Shown: piece by piece, positions 18,794 through 28,932 of the stretch
Position numbering within the stretch: the first letter of the stretch is position 1
Layout of the letters: the number at the start of each line of letters is the position of its first letter
NCBI GenBank assembly: GCA_963846855.1
Contig: CAWJXK010000008.1
Coordinates: 372,001 to 436,000, forward strand
DNA length: 64,000 nt
Direction of reading: 5' to 3'
Source: CAIWHR01 sp963846855
Lineage (GTDB): Bacteria; Pseudomonadota; Gammaproteobacteria; Burkholderiales; Casimicrobiaceae
Program-made: the position numbers and the translations under genes
The notes under the pieces: model-generated
What the model was told of the DNA's origin: nothing
The model's input: only the letters and a program-made list of their open reading frames with translations
The model's database searches: none

Positions 18794-19913
18794 CGTCGAC
18801 GCGCTGACCGTCGAGCTCGCGCAGGCGCGGCCGATCCCGCTCGCCGTGTCGATGTCGTGCGCGGGCGGCGAGATGCTCGCGCTGGTCGGGCCGTCCGGCA
18901 GCGGCAAATCGACGGTCCTGCGCGCGATCGCGGGCGTCTACTCGCCGGCGCGCGGGCGCGTCGCCGTCGGCGCCGAAACCTGGTTCGATTCGACGGCGGG
19001 CCGACATCGTCCCGCGCGCGATCGCTCGGTGGGATTCGTGTTCCAGAACTACGCGCTGTTCCCGCATCTGTCGGCGCAGGACAACGTCGTGCAGGCGATG
19101 GGCCACGTCGCGCGCGAGGACCGCGTGACCCGGGCGCGGCAACTCCTCGAGCGCACCAACCTGGCGGGACTCGAGGCGCGCCGCCCGGCGCAGCTTTCCG
19201 GCGGCCAGCAGCAGCGCGTCGCGGTCGCCCGCGCCCTCGCGCGCGATCCGAAGGTCCTCCTGCTCGACGAGCCTTTCTCGGCGGTCGACCAGGTCACGCG
19301 CGAGAAGCTCTACGAGGAGCTCGCCACGCTGCGCCGCGACCTCCGCGTGCCGATGATCCTCGTCACGCACGCGCTCGACGAGGCCGCGATGCTTGCCGAC
19401 CGGATGTGCATCCTGCATCGTGGCACGACGCTGCAGGCCGGCACGCCACACGAGGTGATGATGCGCCCGGTATCGCCACTCGTGGCACGGCTCGTCGGCC
19501 TCAAGAACATCTTTCTGGGCGAGGTCGTCGACCACGAGCCTTCGCGCGCGCTGACGCGGATCCGGTGGCAGGGGAGCGTGCTCGAGGCGGCGCATGCGCC
19601 ACAATTCGCGCCAGGTTCCCGGATCGCGTGGATCGTGTCGCCGTCGCACGTCGTCATGCATCGCCGCGACCGGCCCTCGCGCGGCGAGCGCGAGAATCCC
19701 GTCGCGGGCACCGTCGTGCGCTGCATCGAGCTCGGCGAGACGACCGCATTGTCACTGCGCGTGGGTGCAGGCGAGCGCGCCGACATCTTCTTCTCGCTGC
19801 CCATGCACGCCGCGCGCCGCAATGGACTGGCGCCCGGCGTCGCGGCAAGCATCTCGCTCCTCACGGACGGCATCCATCTGATGGCGCCGGGCGATTCCGG
19901 CGCGTCCGCCTAG
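18783..19913 (+). CDS. modC: Molybdate ABC transporter ATPase
   Basis: The product has 376 residues. The ATPase domain shows Walker A LVGPSGSGKSTVLRAIAG, the Q-loop in VGFVFQNYALFPHLSAQDNV, the signature LSGGQQQRVAVARALARDP, Walker B VLLLDEPFSAVD and the switch histidine in ILVTHALDEA. Beyond about residue 240 a regulatory TOBE-like region follows (NPVAGTVVRCIELGETTALS), which in ModC binds oxyanion. It powers import through ModB. It overlaps modB by 11 bp and ends the operon. Confidence 0.92.
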   Translation: MDPSVDALTVELAQARPIPLAVSMSCAGGEMLALVGPSGSGKSTVLRAIAGVYSPARGRVAVGAETWFDSTAGRHRPARDRSVGFVFQNYALFPHLSAQDNVVQAMGHVAREDRVTRARQLLERTNLAGLEARRPAQLSGGQQQRVAVARALARDPKVLLLDEPFSAVDQVTREKLYEELATLRRDLRVPMILVTHALDEAAMLADRMCILHRGTTLQAGTPHEVMMRPVSPLVARLVGLKNIFLGEVVDHEPSRALTRIRWQGSVLEAAHAPQFAPGSRIAWIVSPSHVVMHRRDRPSRGERENPVAGTVVRCIELGETTALSLRVGAGERADIFFSLPMHAARRNGLAPGVAASISLLTDGIHLMAPGDSGASA

Positions 19914-20172
19914 CAGGCTTCGGAACTTCGGTCGCCGGATCGTCGCGACACGGCGATTTCATCTGCGCGACGCGCGGCCGCGCGCCGATCCGCGTTTGCG
20001 TCCGACGCGAATTCGTCGTGACCGACGTCCGTTGGCGCGAATGCAATGCACGGCGAATTGGAACTCCGCAATGACTTCGGAAATTCACGCCAGAAGGCCG
20101 AGGGGTGGAAACGACGTCGCGATGCTTTTCATTCCGAATTTCGGGGTTTTGTCGCCGGGTTTCCTTCCGGAA

Positions 20173-20186
20173 TTGACACAGGTCAA
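20173..20186. promoter_or_regulatory. FNR/Anr-type site upstream of conduit unit 1
   Basis: TTGACACAGGTCAA is a perfect dyad (TTGAC / GTCAA) of the FNR/Anr pattern. It lies 361 bp before the ATG of the first decaheme gene. A matching site lies 356 bp before the second decaheme gene, so it belongs to the duplicated leader. Confidence 0.55.
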
Positions 20187-20546
20187 GATTCGTGCACGAC
20201 AAAATGAAAAAGCTTTTAAAATCAATGAGGTATTTTTGCAACAGTGACAAGTTGTCGCGCCCTTTTTGCTTGACCCTGGGTGTGCGCGGAACGAAGAATG
20301 CAATCAACCTGCGGAAGCGGTTTTTTGTTGCACAAAACGACCTGCGGGGCGCAGCACGGCAGTCGCGACAAGAAGAAGACACGAAACGAAGTCCTTGTGC
20401 CGGAGTGCATTCCGGGCGGGATCGCAGGATCCGAACATCATTCGCGCGGGACCTCTCTCCGCGCAAAGCGAAAGGCGGCACCTGGCCGCAGACCTGGAAG
20501 TGCCGGGCACTGTCACCGGCAGGTCGAACGATAGAAAGGGGTTCAC
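20187..20546 (+). promoter_or_regulatory. Leader of conduit unit 1, conserved in unit 2
   Basis: This non-coding leader is repeated before the second decaheme gene (24540-24894). Conserved blocks include CAACAGTGACAA (about 20238), CTGCGGAAG followed by a T/G-rich run (about 20310), and an almost base-for-base match over the last 95 bp. The last part holds the hairpin TGCCGG / CCGGCA (20501-20521), enclosed by GACCT / AGGTC. The ribosome binding site GAAAGGGG stands just before the ATG. The retained length and structure suggest a transcribed regulatory leader. I could not match it to a known riboswitch. The rest of the gap back to 19914 shows no gene. Confidence 0.5.
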
Positions 20547-21543
20547 ATGCGAATCAAGTCCTTCATCGCTGCGTCGGGAGTTCTGGCGCTCCTCGCGGCG
20601 TTCCTGGCGGCGCCTGTCTTGGCCCAGCCCAAGCCGGCCGCCGGCGGTCCGGTCGCACCGGTCTGCGCGAACTGCCACCTTGACCAGTGGAATGCGATCG
20701 ACCTCACGGCGCATGGCGCGAAGAGCGACGCCAATGGAAGCATGTGCCAGGCCTGCCACGGCGATGCGACCGAGCACCTGAAGGATCCGATGAAGGCCAA
20801 GCCGGACAGCCCGTTCAAGGCTGGCGTTCCCGCAGAAAAGCAGGCGGCGGTGTGCCTGACCTGCCACAGCGGCAACCGCAACCTCGCGTTCTGGACCTCG
20901 GGCAAGCACTCGATCAACGAGGTCGCGTGCACGAACTGCCACAGCATCCATGGCAAGAAGCTCACGCCGACGATCAACAAGTTCGTGACCACTTTCCTGC
21001 CCAATCAGGCGGACCTCTGCGGCACCTGCCACCAGCAGATCCGCGCGGCGACGTTCAAGCCTTCGCACCACCCGATCCAGGAAGGCAAGGTCAAGTGCAC
21101 GGACTGCCACAATCCCCACGGCGCAATCTCGCCATCGATGGTCAAGCAGGCGACGATCAACGACCAGTGCTACTCGTGCCACGCCGACAAGCGCGGACCG
21201 TACGTGTTCAACCACCCGCCGGTCGAAGAGAACTGCGTGACCTGCCACAACCCGCACGGCTCGGTGCACTACAAGCTCCTCAACGAGCACGTGCCGAATC
21301 TCTGCGAGGACTGCCACGACGGCAGCCGTCACCCCGGCACGATCTACGGTGCGGGCTCCGGCTATCTCTGCCCACCGGGATCCGGGAACGACAAGGCCAA
21401 CTACCCGCAGTGCTTCGGGAAGGAAGGCCAGCTGAACACGAGCCGTCAGCACCCGCCTCACCGACCGTGCCTGCCTGAACTGCCACAACGCGATCCATGG
21501 CTCGAACGCGCCAGCCAACCGCGGCCAGTTCTTCATCCGCTAG
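20547..21543 (+). CDS. DmsE/MtrA-type decaheme cytochrome c, copy 1, frameshifted near 3' end
   Basis: This periplasmic decaheme cytochrome (about 330 residues) carries electrons through the outer membrane inside an MtrB-type barrel. A signal peptide (MRIKSFIAASGVLALLAAFL) ends near VLAQ. Nine CXXCH motifs are in frame: CANCH, CQACH, CLTCH, CTNCH, CGTCH, CTDCH, CYSCH, CVTCH, CEDCH. After one indel near 21440 the alternative frame supplies the tenth, CLNCH, in DRACLNCHNAIHGSNAPANR, and stops at 21541-21543 after GQFFIR. Restoring exactly ten hemes and the usual family ending shows this is the true C terminus. The distal His residues of PSHHPIQEGKV are present. The barrel gene follows 19 bp later. 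No MtrC/OmcA-type surface cytochrome is encoded nearby. Confidence 0.88.
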
Positions 21544-21562
21544 GGATCGGGAGAGAAATATC

Positions 21563-24324
21563 ATGAGAAAGAAGCTGCTTTCCACCCTCATCGCCAGCCT
21601 GTTCGTAGCCGCACCGGCGTTCGCGCAGTCCGACGACCCGATGCGCGTGCAGGGCTCGGCGACGTTCGAGGGCATCTACACCGACAAGAACGCGAGCGAC
21701 ACCGCGAAGCTGCAGGAGTACCAGGACCTCAACAGCGGAGCGCTGTCCAGCATCCTGCTGCAGGGACGCAACAGCACGACCTGGTTCCAGGGCTACGGCG
21801 AGAACTTCGGCCGCACCGACCAGTTCATGTTCCTGCGCGGCGGGATGTACGACTCGTTCAAGTACGGCGGCTACCTCAACGAGATGCCGCATAACTTCCA
21901 GTCCAACGCGACCGGTCCGTACAACGGCGTGGGCGGGACGACGCTGACGGCGACGTTCCCGCAGCAGAACATGGGCGGCTGGAATTCGTACAACCTCGGC
22001 TACGAGCGCAAGGACGCGGGCGGATACTTCGAGTGGCAGAAGCAAAGCCCCTGGTATTTCCGCATCGACGGCAACCAGGTGAAGTTCGACGGCACCAAGG
22101 TCGGCTCGGCCTCCAACGGCACGAGCCCCGGCAACGGCTACGTCTCGCTGCCGATCCCGATCCAGAATTACACGACGAATGCCGGCGCTGAGGGCGGCTA
22201 CCAGTCGGGCAAGCTGACGTTCGCGCTGCGCTGGGACTACAGCAAGTTCAACAACCAGGACGAGACCCTCCAGTGGTCGAATCCGTTCTTCGGCAACCAG
22301 CTCGACACGACCTACCTCGCGCCGGACAACACGTTCAACAAGGTCACGGCGACAGCCAATTACCGCGACCTGCCGTGGCACTCGGTGATCGCGGCGCGGT
22401 ACACCTACGCGAAAACGACGGACAGCGTGAACCTCGCCACGTCGGCGATCAACAGCCAGCCGCTGGTTGCGGCGAACAACCTGACGAAGCCGGACACGGG
22501 CACGTTCGATGGCGAGCATGTGAACCAGTCGTTCGCGCTCACCTGGACAGCGCTCCCGACCTCGACGGTCGAAACGCGCGCCCGTTACTACTGGACGAAG
22601 CTCGAGAACAACTCGAGCGAAATCGCGTACGGCAACGCGCCGACCAACGCGCTTCCCAGCGGGCTCGGTTGCGGCAATTTCTACCCGGCGGGCTCGACGA
22701 CGCCGACTCAGGCGGTTGGCAACTGCGAGCCCGAGCTCTTCGCCTACACCAAGAACGAAATCGGGTTCGACATATGGTGGCGCTTCGCCAAGGGCCAGCG
22801 CGTGGGCTTCGGTTATGACTACCTGGATCTCAACCAGGATCGCGTCGACTACAGCGGGGACACCACCAACAAGGTGTTCGTCGAGTACAAGAACACGATG
22901 CTGGACAACCTGACCGGTCGCGTGAAATACCAGTACGCGAAGCGCGACGGGCACCGGAATGATCCGGGTACGGTGGACGGCGGGGCGAACAACAACCTGT
23001 TCCTCGGCAATTACACTTCCGCGTTCGACATGCAGAGCGCGACGATCAACCAGATCAAGCTGAACCTCGACTGGACGCCGATGCAGATGCTGGCCCTGTC
23101 GTTCGAAGCCAACTGGATCAAGCAGAACTTCGACGACGTGACCTACGGTCGCAACAACAACGACCGCCAGGCTTACTACCTGAACGGAAGCTGGGGCGAC
23201 CCGAACAAGCTGCTGATCAACGCGTTCGGCGACTGGGAGCAGGTCAAGTATCCGTCGAGCCACCGCTACATCAACACCGTGGCGAGCGGACCCACGCCTC
23301 CGGCGGGATGGTGCACGGCGACGCCCGCGGCGAACGCCAATCCGCTCTGCTACAGCCCGGACCAGAACAACTATTTCATCCCGGCCGGTTCGACGGCGTT
23401 GACGGGCTCGTACAACTGGGCCTCGCAGACGAAGGACCAGACCTGGATGCTGGGCGCCGGCATGGACTGGCCGGTCAACTCGCAGTGGATGGTGAAAGCG
23501 TCGTACATCTACGTGAGCAACCAGGGTGAGGCGACGTTCTCGTCGGTCAACAACTACGGGAACCCGCTCAACATCGGCAACTTCGACGACACCAAGCAGC
23601 AGTACTTCAACCTGAAGGCGAACTACGCGCTCAACAAGAGCTGGTCGTTCACCGGCGGGTACGCGTACGAGAAGTACAGCCGCGATGACATCGGTGCCGC
23701 CAACTACACGAACCTCACCGTGTCGCCTCTGGTGACGCCCGTGTCCACGAGTACGAGCTATCTCAACGGCTACAACCTCAACCCGAACGGCAACCAGAAC
23801 ATCTTCTGGCTGGGCGCGACGTACAGGTTCGACGCGCCGCCGCTTCCGGTCGCGCAGTTGCAAGGTCGCGGAACCGCCGAAGCCGGTGGTTGCTGCGCCG
23901 CCGCCCCCGCCGCCGCCGCCCCCGCCGCCGCAAGTCGTGAAGGTGACGCTGGCTGCGAAGGCGCTATTCGACTTCGACAAGGCGGTGCTGAAGCCCGAAG
24001 GCATGAGGGCGATCGACAGCGAGATCGTTGCGCAAGCTCACCGGCGTGCAGAAGCTCGAGCTCGTGCTGGTCACCGGTCATACCGACCCGATCGGCTCGG
24101 AGGAGTACAACCAGAAGCTGTCCGAGCGTCGCGCCGACGCGGTACGCAACTACCTCGTGTCCAAGGGCATCGCGAAGGACAGGATCGAGACGCTCGGCAT
24201 GGGCAAGACGCAGCCGATTCCGGGTCTCGTCTGCAACCAGAAGAGCCTCAAGGCGAAGATCGACTGCTACCAGCCCGATCGCCGCGTCGAGGTCGAAGTC
24301 AAGGGCGATATGACCAAGAGGTAA
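21563..24324 (+). CDS. MtrB/PioB-type outer-membrane barrel with OmpA C-terminal domain, copy 1, frameshifted
   Basis: A signal peptide (MRKKLLSTLIASLFVAAPAF, cleavage at FAQ) leads into a large barrel of about 760 residues rich in alternating aromatic strands, such as MYDSFKYGGYLNEMPHNF, YNLGYERKDAGGYFEWQK and WHSVIAARYTYAKTTDSVN. It ends in IFWLGATYRF, a typical last strand. It matches the decaheme-associated MtrB/PioB family that sheathes the MtrA-type cytochrome. The N-terminal CXXC of Shewanella MtrB is absent. The gene then changes frame near 23860 into KVAEPPKPVVAAPPPPP and an OmpA domain (ALFDFDKAVLKPEG; TGHTDPIGSEEYNQKLSERR; RRVEVEV). An extra C near 24033 breaks it once more. No stop, ribosome site or signal peptide separates barrel and OmpA part, so I read one fused protein of about 920 residues. 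Confidence 0.75.
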
Positions 24325-24345
24325 GGTTTCCCCCGCAAGACAAGA

Positions 24346-24372
24346 AGCCCCGCCTCGGCGGGGCTTTTTTTT
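24346..24372 (+). terminator. Rho-independent terminator of conduit unit 1
   Basis: AGCCCCGCC / GGCGGGGCT is a perfect 9-bp stem with a short loop, followed by eight T. It lies about 20 bp after the stop. The same terminator follows unit 2, so it is part of the duplication. Confidence 0.92.
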
Positions 24373-24525
24373 GCGCTTCGCCGTGCAGTCCTGTCCTGCA
24401 CGGTTTCAGCACACACACCACTGCACCAACGATCGCTGCTTTGCGGCGTGCACTGCGCACCGTCGGCCGCGCACACGCACTGCCGCTTGCCAATGTCACC
24501 GCGTTTCCGAGTTCCGTCGCGTTCG

Positions 24526-24539
24526 TTGATGCAGGTCAA
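24526..24539. promoter_or_regulatory. FNR/Anr-type site upstream of conduit unit 2
   Basis: TTGATGCAGGTCAA fits the FNR/Anr palindrome at 9 of 10 positions. It lies 356 bp before the second decaheme start, the same relative position as the site of unit 1. Confidence 0.55.
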
Positions 24540-24894
24540 GCATCGTGTTCAGGAAAGCGGAAATGTCATGCAAATCAATGATGGGTAAATACAACAGTGA
24601 CAAAGGGTCGCACCCCGTTTCGTTGACCCCGCCGTCAGCAAAACGCAAGAATCGCCTGTAGCTGCGGAAGTGGTTTTTGGTTGTGCGGATCAACGCGACG
24701 CGCACAACCAAGGCCGAAGAAGAAGAAGAAGACAGCAGCGACGGACAAATACCGGACACGGATCGGGTGCGTGGCCGGCAAAGCGTTGGCGCGGGACTTT
24801 TCTCCGCGCAAAGCGAACGGCGGCACGTGGCCGCAGACCTGCAAGTGCCGGGCACTGTCACCGGCAGAAGGTCGAACGATAGAAAGGGGTTCAC
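24540..24894 (+). promoter_or_regulatory. Leader of conduit unit 2
   Basis: This is the second copy of the leader described for unit 1. The last 95 bp are almost unchanged, including the TGCCGG / CCGGCA hairpin (24846-24866), the enclosing GACCT / AGGTC and GAAAGGGG before the ATG. The middle part has diverged and contains a GAAGAAGAAGAAG run near 24717. Retention of these blocks while flanks drift suggests a functional RNA or protein-binding element. Confidence 0.5.
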
Positions 24895-25855
24895 ATGCGA
24901 ATCAAGTCCATCATCGCGGCGTCCGGGGTCCTGGCGATCCTCGCCGCGTTCCTGGCCGTGCCCGCGTTCGCACAGGCGCAGAAGGCCGCAAGCAATGTGC
25001 CAATCTGCGTCAACTGCCACGAGAAGCAGAACAGCACGATCCTGCTGACGGGACATGGCGCATCGAACGACGCCAGCGGCAGCGCGTGCCAGGCCTGCCA
25101 CGGCGACGCGTCGGCGCACCTGCAGGATCCTGTGAAGAACAAGCCGGCGAACGTGCTCGGCTCGAAGACCGCGAGCGGCGCCGAAAAGTCGGCGGTCTGC
25201 CTCGCCTGCCATAGCGCAGCGCGCGCGCTCGAGAACTGGTCGGTCGCGAAGCATCGCAAGGTCGACGTCTCGTGTGTCAACTGCCACCAGATCCATGGCA
25301 CGCAGTCGGCGAGCAACAACAAGGAGATCAAGGGCGCCCAGTTCGCGGCCGCGCCGTACACGACGACCGCCCGTCAGCTCACCTACAAGCGCTGCATCGA
25401 GTGCCACACGGACGTGCGCGGCGAGATCCTGAAGCCGTCGCACCATCCGATCATCGAAGGCAAGGTCGGCTGCCAGGATTGCCACGAGCCGCACGGCTCG
25501 CTGATCAAGGCAAGCCTGCAAGAACGACTCGCTCAACGATCTGTGCGTGAGCTGCCACGCCGACAAGCGCGGCCCGTGGATCCACGAGCACCCGCCGGTC
25601 GAGGAGAACTGCGCCATCTGCCACACGCCGCACGGGTCGTCGCACCGCGCACTGCTCGCACAGAAGGCGCCGGTGCTCTGCGGTGACTGCCACCCGGGCG
25701 GCCATACGCATGGCATCTACGACGGTCGCGGGACGCTGCCCAACACGTTGCCTTCGAACATCCGCTTCGAGAGCGCCGGCTGCGTCGAGTGCCACAGGCA
25801 GATCCACGGCAGCAACGCGCCGTCTTCCGCCTTCGGCCAATACTTCATGCGCTGA
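24895..25855 (+). CDS. DmsE/MtrA-type decaheme cytochrome c, copy 2, frameshifted
   Basis: This paralogue of the cytochrome at 20547 has a nearly identical signal peptide (MRIKSIIAASGVLAILAAFL). Six hemes are in the first frame: CVNCH, CQACH, CLACH, CVNCH, CIECH, CQDCH. One indel near 25520 then moves the product into the frame with CVSCH, CAICH, CGDCH and CVECH, ending SSAFGQYFMR at 25855. That again gives ten hemes and a C terminus like copy 1. The mature part differs considerably from copy 1: it has a longer insert around IKGAQFAAAPYTTTARQLT and lacks the YLCPPGSGNDK stretch. The two copies may therefore differ in potential or partner. The paired barrel gene starts 14 bp downstream. Confidence 0.87.
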
Positions 25856-25868
25856 GATGAGGACGATC

Positions 25869-28694
25869 ATGAAGAGCCAAGCTCATTGCAATCGTCATCG
25901 CCGGCCTGTTCGCGCAAGGCGCTTCCGCCGACGACATGTTCATGTGGGGCGGATCGGCCGAGGTCGGCTACCGCGGCACGAACATCGATGGCTCCAACCG
26001 CAACGGCGCGTACGGCAACACCACGCCGCTCTCGGCCACCAACCCGCTGACGCCGTTTCACGGGACCCACCGACGAGGCGAAGGCGCAGGAGTACCAGAA
26101 CATCAACAGCGCACCGATCGGCGTGCTGGACGTCCGCGGCAGCAGCCGGACGTCGTACATGCGCGCTTTCGGCGAGGAGTTCGGTCGCGACGACCAGTTC
26201 ATCAACATCGTCGGCGGCGGCTACGGGGTGTGGAAGGCATCGCTGTACAACAACGACATCCCCCACAACTACTCGTTCAACGTGCTCTCGCCCCTCACCG
26301 GCAACGACAGCACGCTTCAACTCGGGCCCGGGGGTACCTACCCCAACGCCCAGAACCCGGCAACGTGGCACCCATACAACCTCAGCACCCAGCGCAACAC
26401 CTGGGGCGGCAACGCCGAGTTCTCGAACAAGTCCCCCTGGTTCATCAAGGCCGACTACAACGAGGTCAGGACGAACGGCGTCATGCCCGGCAGCGCCCAG
26501 CTCGGCACCGGCTCGGGCAACGGGTCGATCGAGCTCGGCAAGCCCGTCGACTACAAGACGCAGAACGCGACGATCGAGGGCGGCTACAATAGCAGGCAGT
26601 ACGGTTTCAAGCTCGGCCTACCTCGACTCGAAGTTCACCGACGGCAACGACAGCTTCCAGTGGACGAACTTCTACATGCGGAGCGTCCTCGACACGACGC
26701 TGACGCCGCCCGACAACGAGCTCAAGAAGTGGAGCCTCAACGGCTACATCAAGCAGCTGCCGTGGGACTCGGCGATCATCGCGCGCTACACGCAGAGCGA
26801 ACTGACGAACAGCTTCGGCATCGTCGGATCGGGCCTCAAGCCGACGGGGAACGCGGCGAGCCACCAATCCGGCGATCCCGCCGGGCGCGGCCTATCTATT
26901 GACGCAGCCGTTCGACTCGTCGACGAACCAGAATCTCAGCAACTTCGACGGCAAGATCAAGACGACGTCGGCGAACGTCGCGTGGAACGCGAGCCCGATG
27001 GCCCAGCTCGACACGCGGGTCTACTACAACTACTACGACAGGAGCAACGAATCGACCGCCGTGTCGTATCGGGCGGCAAGCCAGGGCACGCAACTGTGCG
27101 ACGCCACCGGTGAACAGCCGCGAAGTGCTACACGATTGCCGCGCTGACCGAGGAGACCGGGGAGCTGTTCAGCTACACCAAGAACGCAGCCGGATTCGAC
27201 GCGACCTGGGCGTTCAACCGCACCAACAAGCTGCTCGGCGGCATCGACTGGGACAGCATCAGGCGCCACGCCGACGGATACCGAGGCGACCAAAAGCGAC
27301 GACACCCGGTACTGGCTCGAATACCGCAATACCGGGTGGGAGACCCTGAGCGGCCGGCTGAAGTACGAATTCCTGCAGCGCCGGTCCGATCTGATCAACA
27401 CGGCAGCGCCGACCTCGGTCACCGCCTACTACACCGCCTACGACGTCAACAACTTCGATGCGAACGTGGTCAAGCTGAATGTCGACTGGACGCCAGGGGC
27501 GCTGTGGTTCGTGGGGTTTGGTGCGACCTGGCGCGACGTCGACTACAAGGACAACTTCTACGGCCGCACGAAGGACAAGAACCAGCAGTATGACGTGACG
27601 GTGTCGTGGGGCGACGTCGACAGGCTACGGATCACCGGCATCGGCAACTGGGGCCAGGTCGAGAACAACCAGGCCTATCGGGTCGTCGGCAGCACCACCA
27701 GCTCGCCTCCGACGTTCACCGGAGCGAAACCGGATGACCCGAGCAACAGCGTGAACTACAACTGGGGCAGCCAAAACACCCAGGACGCCTGGATGCTCGC
27801 CGCACTGGTGGATTGGGCGGCCTCCGACAAGCTGAAGCTCACGGCGTCGTACAGCTACCAGAAGTCCACCGGCGGCGTCGACTTCAACTCGAACAACACG
27901 CAGGCCGGTGGCGGCTTCCAGGGCGGTCCGCTCGTCAACTACGTCAGCGACAACACGAAGCTGCAGCGATTCCAGATCAAGGGCAGCTACGACATCAACA
28001 AGCAATGGGCGGTGAACGCCGGCTACGCGTACGAGAAATACGACTACGGCGATGGCCAGATGGCGGGCTACGGCGGCTATTACCCGTACTTCGCGAACTT
28101 CAACACCGGAGCAGTCGGTTCGGGTTACGCCTGGTACACGGGCGCGTTTGCCAATCCGGCCTACACGACCAACATCGTCTGGCTGACGGCGACGTACAAG
28201 TTCGAGCCGCCGCCACAGGTGTACGTGGCTCCGAAGGTTGCGCAAGCTCCCGGCTCCGGCTCGTCGCCCCGCCGCCCCCGCCGCCGCCCCCGGCGCCGCC
28301 GCAAGTGGTGAAGGTGACGCTGGCTGCGAAGGCGCTGTTCGACTTCGACAAGGCGGTGCTGAAGCCCGAAGGCATGAGGGCGATCGACAGCGAGATCGTC
28401 GCGAAGCTGTCGGGCGTGCAGAAGCTCGAGCTCGTGCTGGTCACCGGTCATACTGACCCGATCGGCTCGCAGGAGTACAACCAGAAGCTGTCCGAACGTC
28501 GCGCCGACGCGGTACGCAACTACCTCGTGTCCAAGGGCATCGCGAAGGACAGGATCGAGACGCTCGGCATGGGCAAGACGCAGCCGATTCCGGGCCTCGT
28601 CTGCAACCAGAAGAGCCTCAAGGCGAAGATCGAGTGCTACCAGCCCGATCGCCGCGTCGAGGTCGAAGTCAAGGGCGATATGACCAAGAAGTAA
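25869..28694 (+). pseudogene. MtrB/PioB-type barrel with OmpA C-terminal domain, copy 2, many frameshifts
   Basis: This is homologous to the barrel of unit 1 along its whole length but broken by at least six frame changes. They lie just after the ATG (about 25880) and near 26070, 26618, 26865, 27120 and 27270, with another near 28260 at the barrel-linker junction. Joined in order, the frames give a signal peptide (KLIAIVIAGLFAQGASA), barrel strands (YQNINSAPIGVLDVRGSSR; SPWFIKADYNEV; NVVKLNVDWTPGALWFVGFG; NTQDAWMLAALVDWA), the last strand IVWLTATYKF, a proline-rich linker and an OmpA domain almost identical to copy 1. No stop codons occur inside the coding segments, so either the indels are very recent or they are consensus errors from two similar copies. 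As given it could not be translated whole. Confidence 0.7.
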
Positions 28695-28715
28695 CGTTTC
28701 GCCCGCAGTGCAAGA

Positions 28716-28741
28716 AGCCCCGCCTCGGCGGGGCTTTTTTT
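28716..28741 (+). terminator. Rho-independent terminator of conduit unit 2
   Basis: The stem-loop sequence is the same as at 24346 (AGCCCCGCC / GGCGGGGCT) and is followed by seven T. It marks the 3' end of the second duplicated unit. Confidence 0.92.
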
Positions 28742-28932
28742 GTGTGTCACTCCGCGTCGCGAGCCTGCGCTTTGCAGCGAAGGTGTAAATTGAAGCGAAG
28801 ATGACGCCGTCGTCGAACAGGATGGACGCCGCAGGCGGTGGTCGCGTTCATCTCCCATTTCGTGACACCCTCGAGCGAAGAACACGGACTGGGGGATAAT
28901 CGCAATCCCGCCATCAACCAAGGTCACTCGCA

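Noticed and set aside
20440..20546. GEMM (cyclic dinucleotide) riboswitch before the decaheme genes
   Set aside because: Only a CGCAAAGC-like word is present. The paired helices, GNRA loop and receptor of the GEMM core are not recognisable.
23850..28300. Programmed ribosomal frameshifting at the barrel-linker junction of both conduit barrels
   Set aside because: The two copies shift in opposite directions at non-matching sequences, and many other genes here carry single indels, so a shared programmed signal is unlikely.
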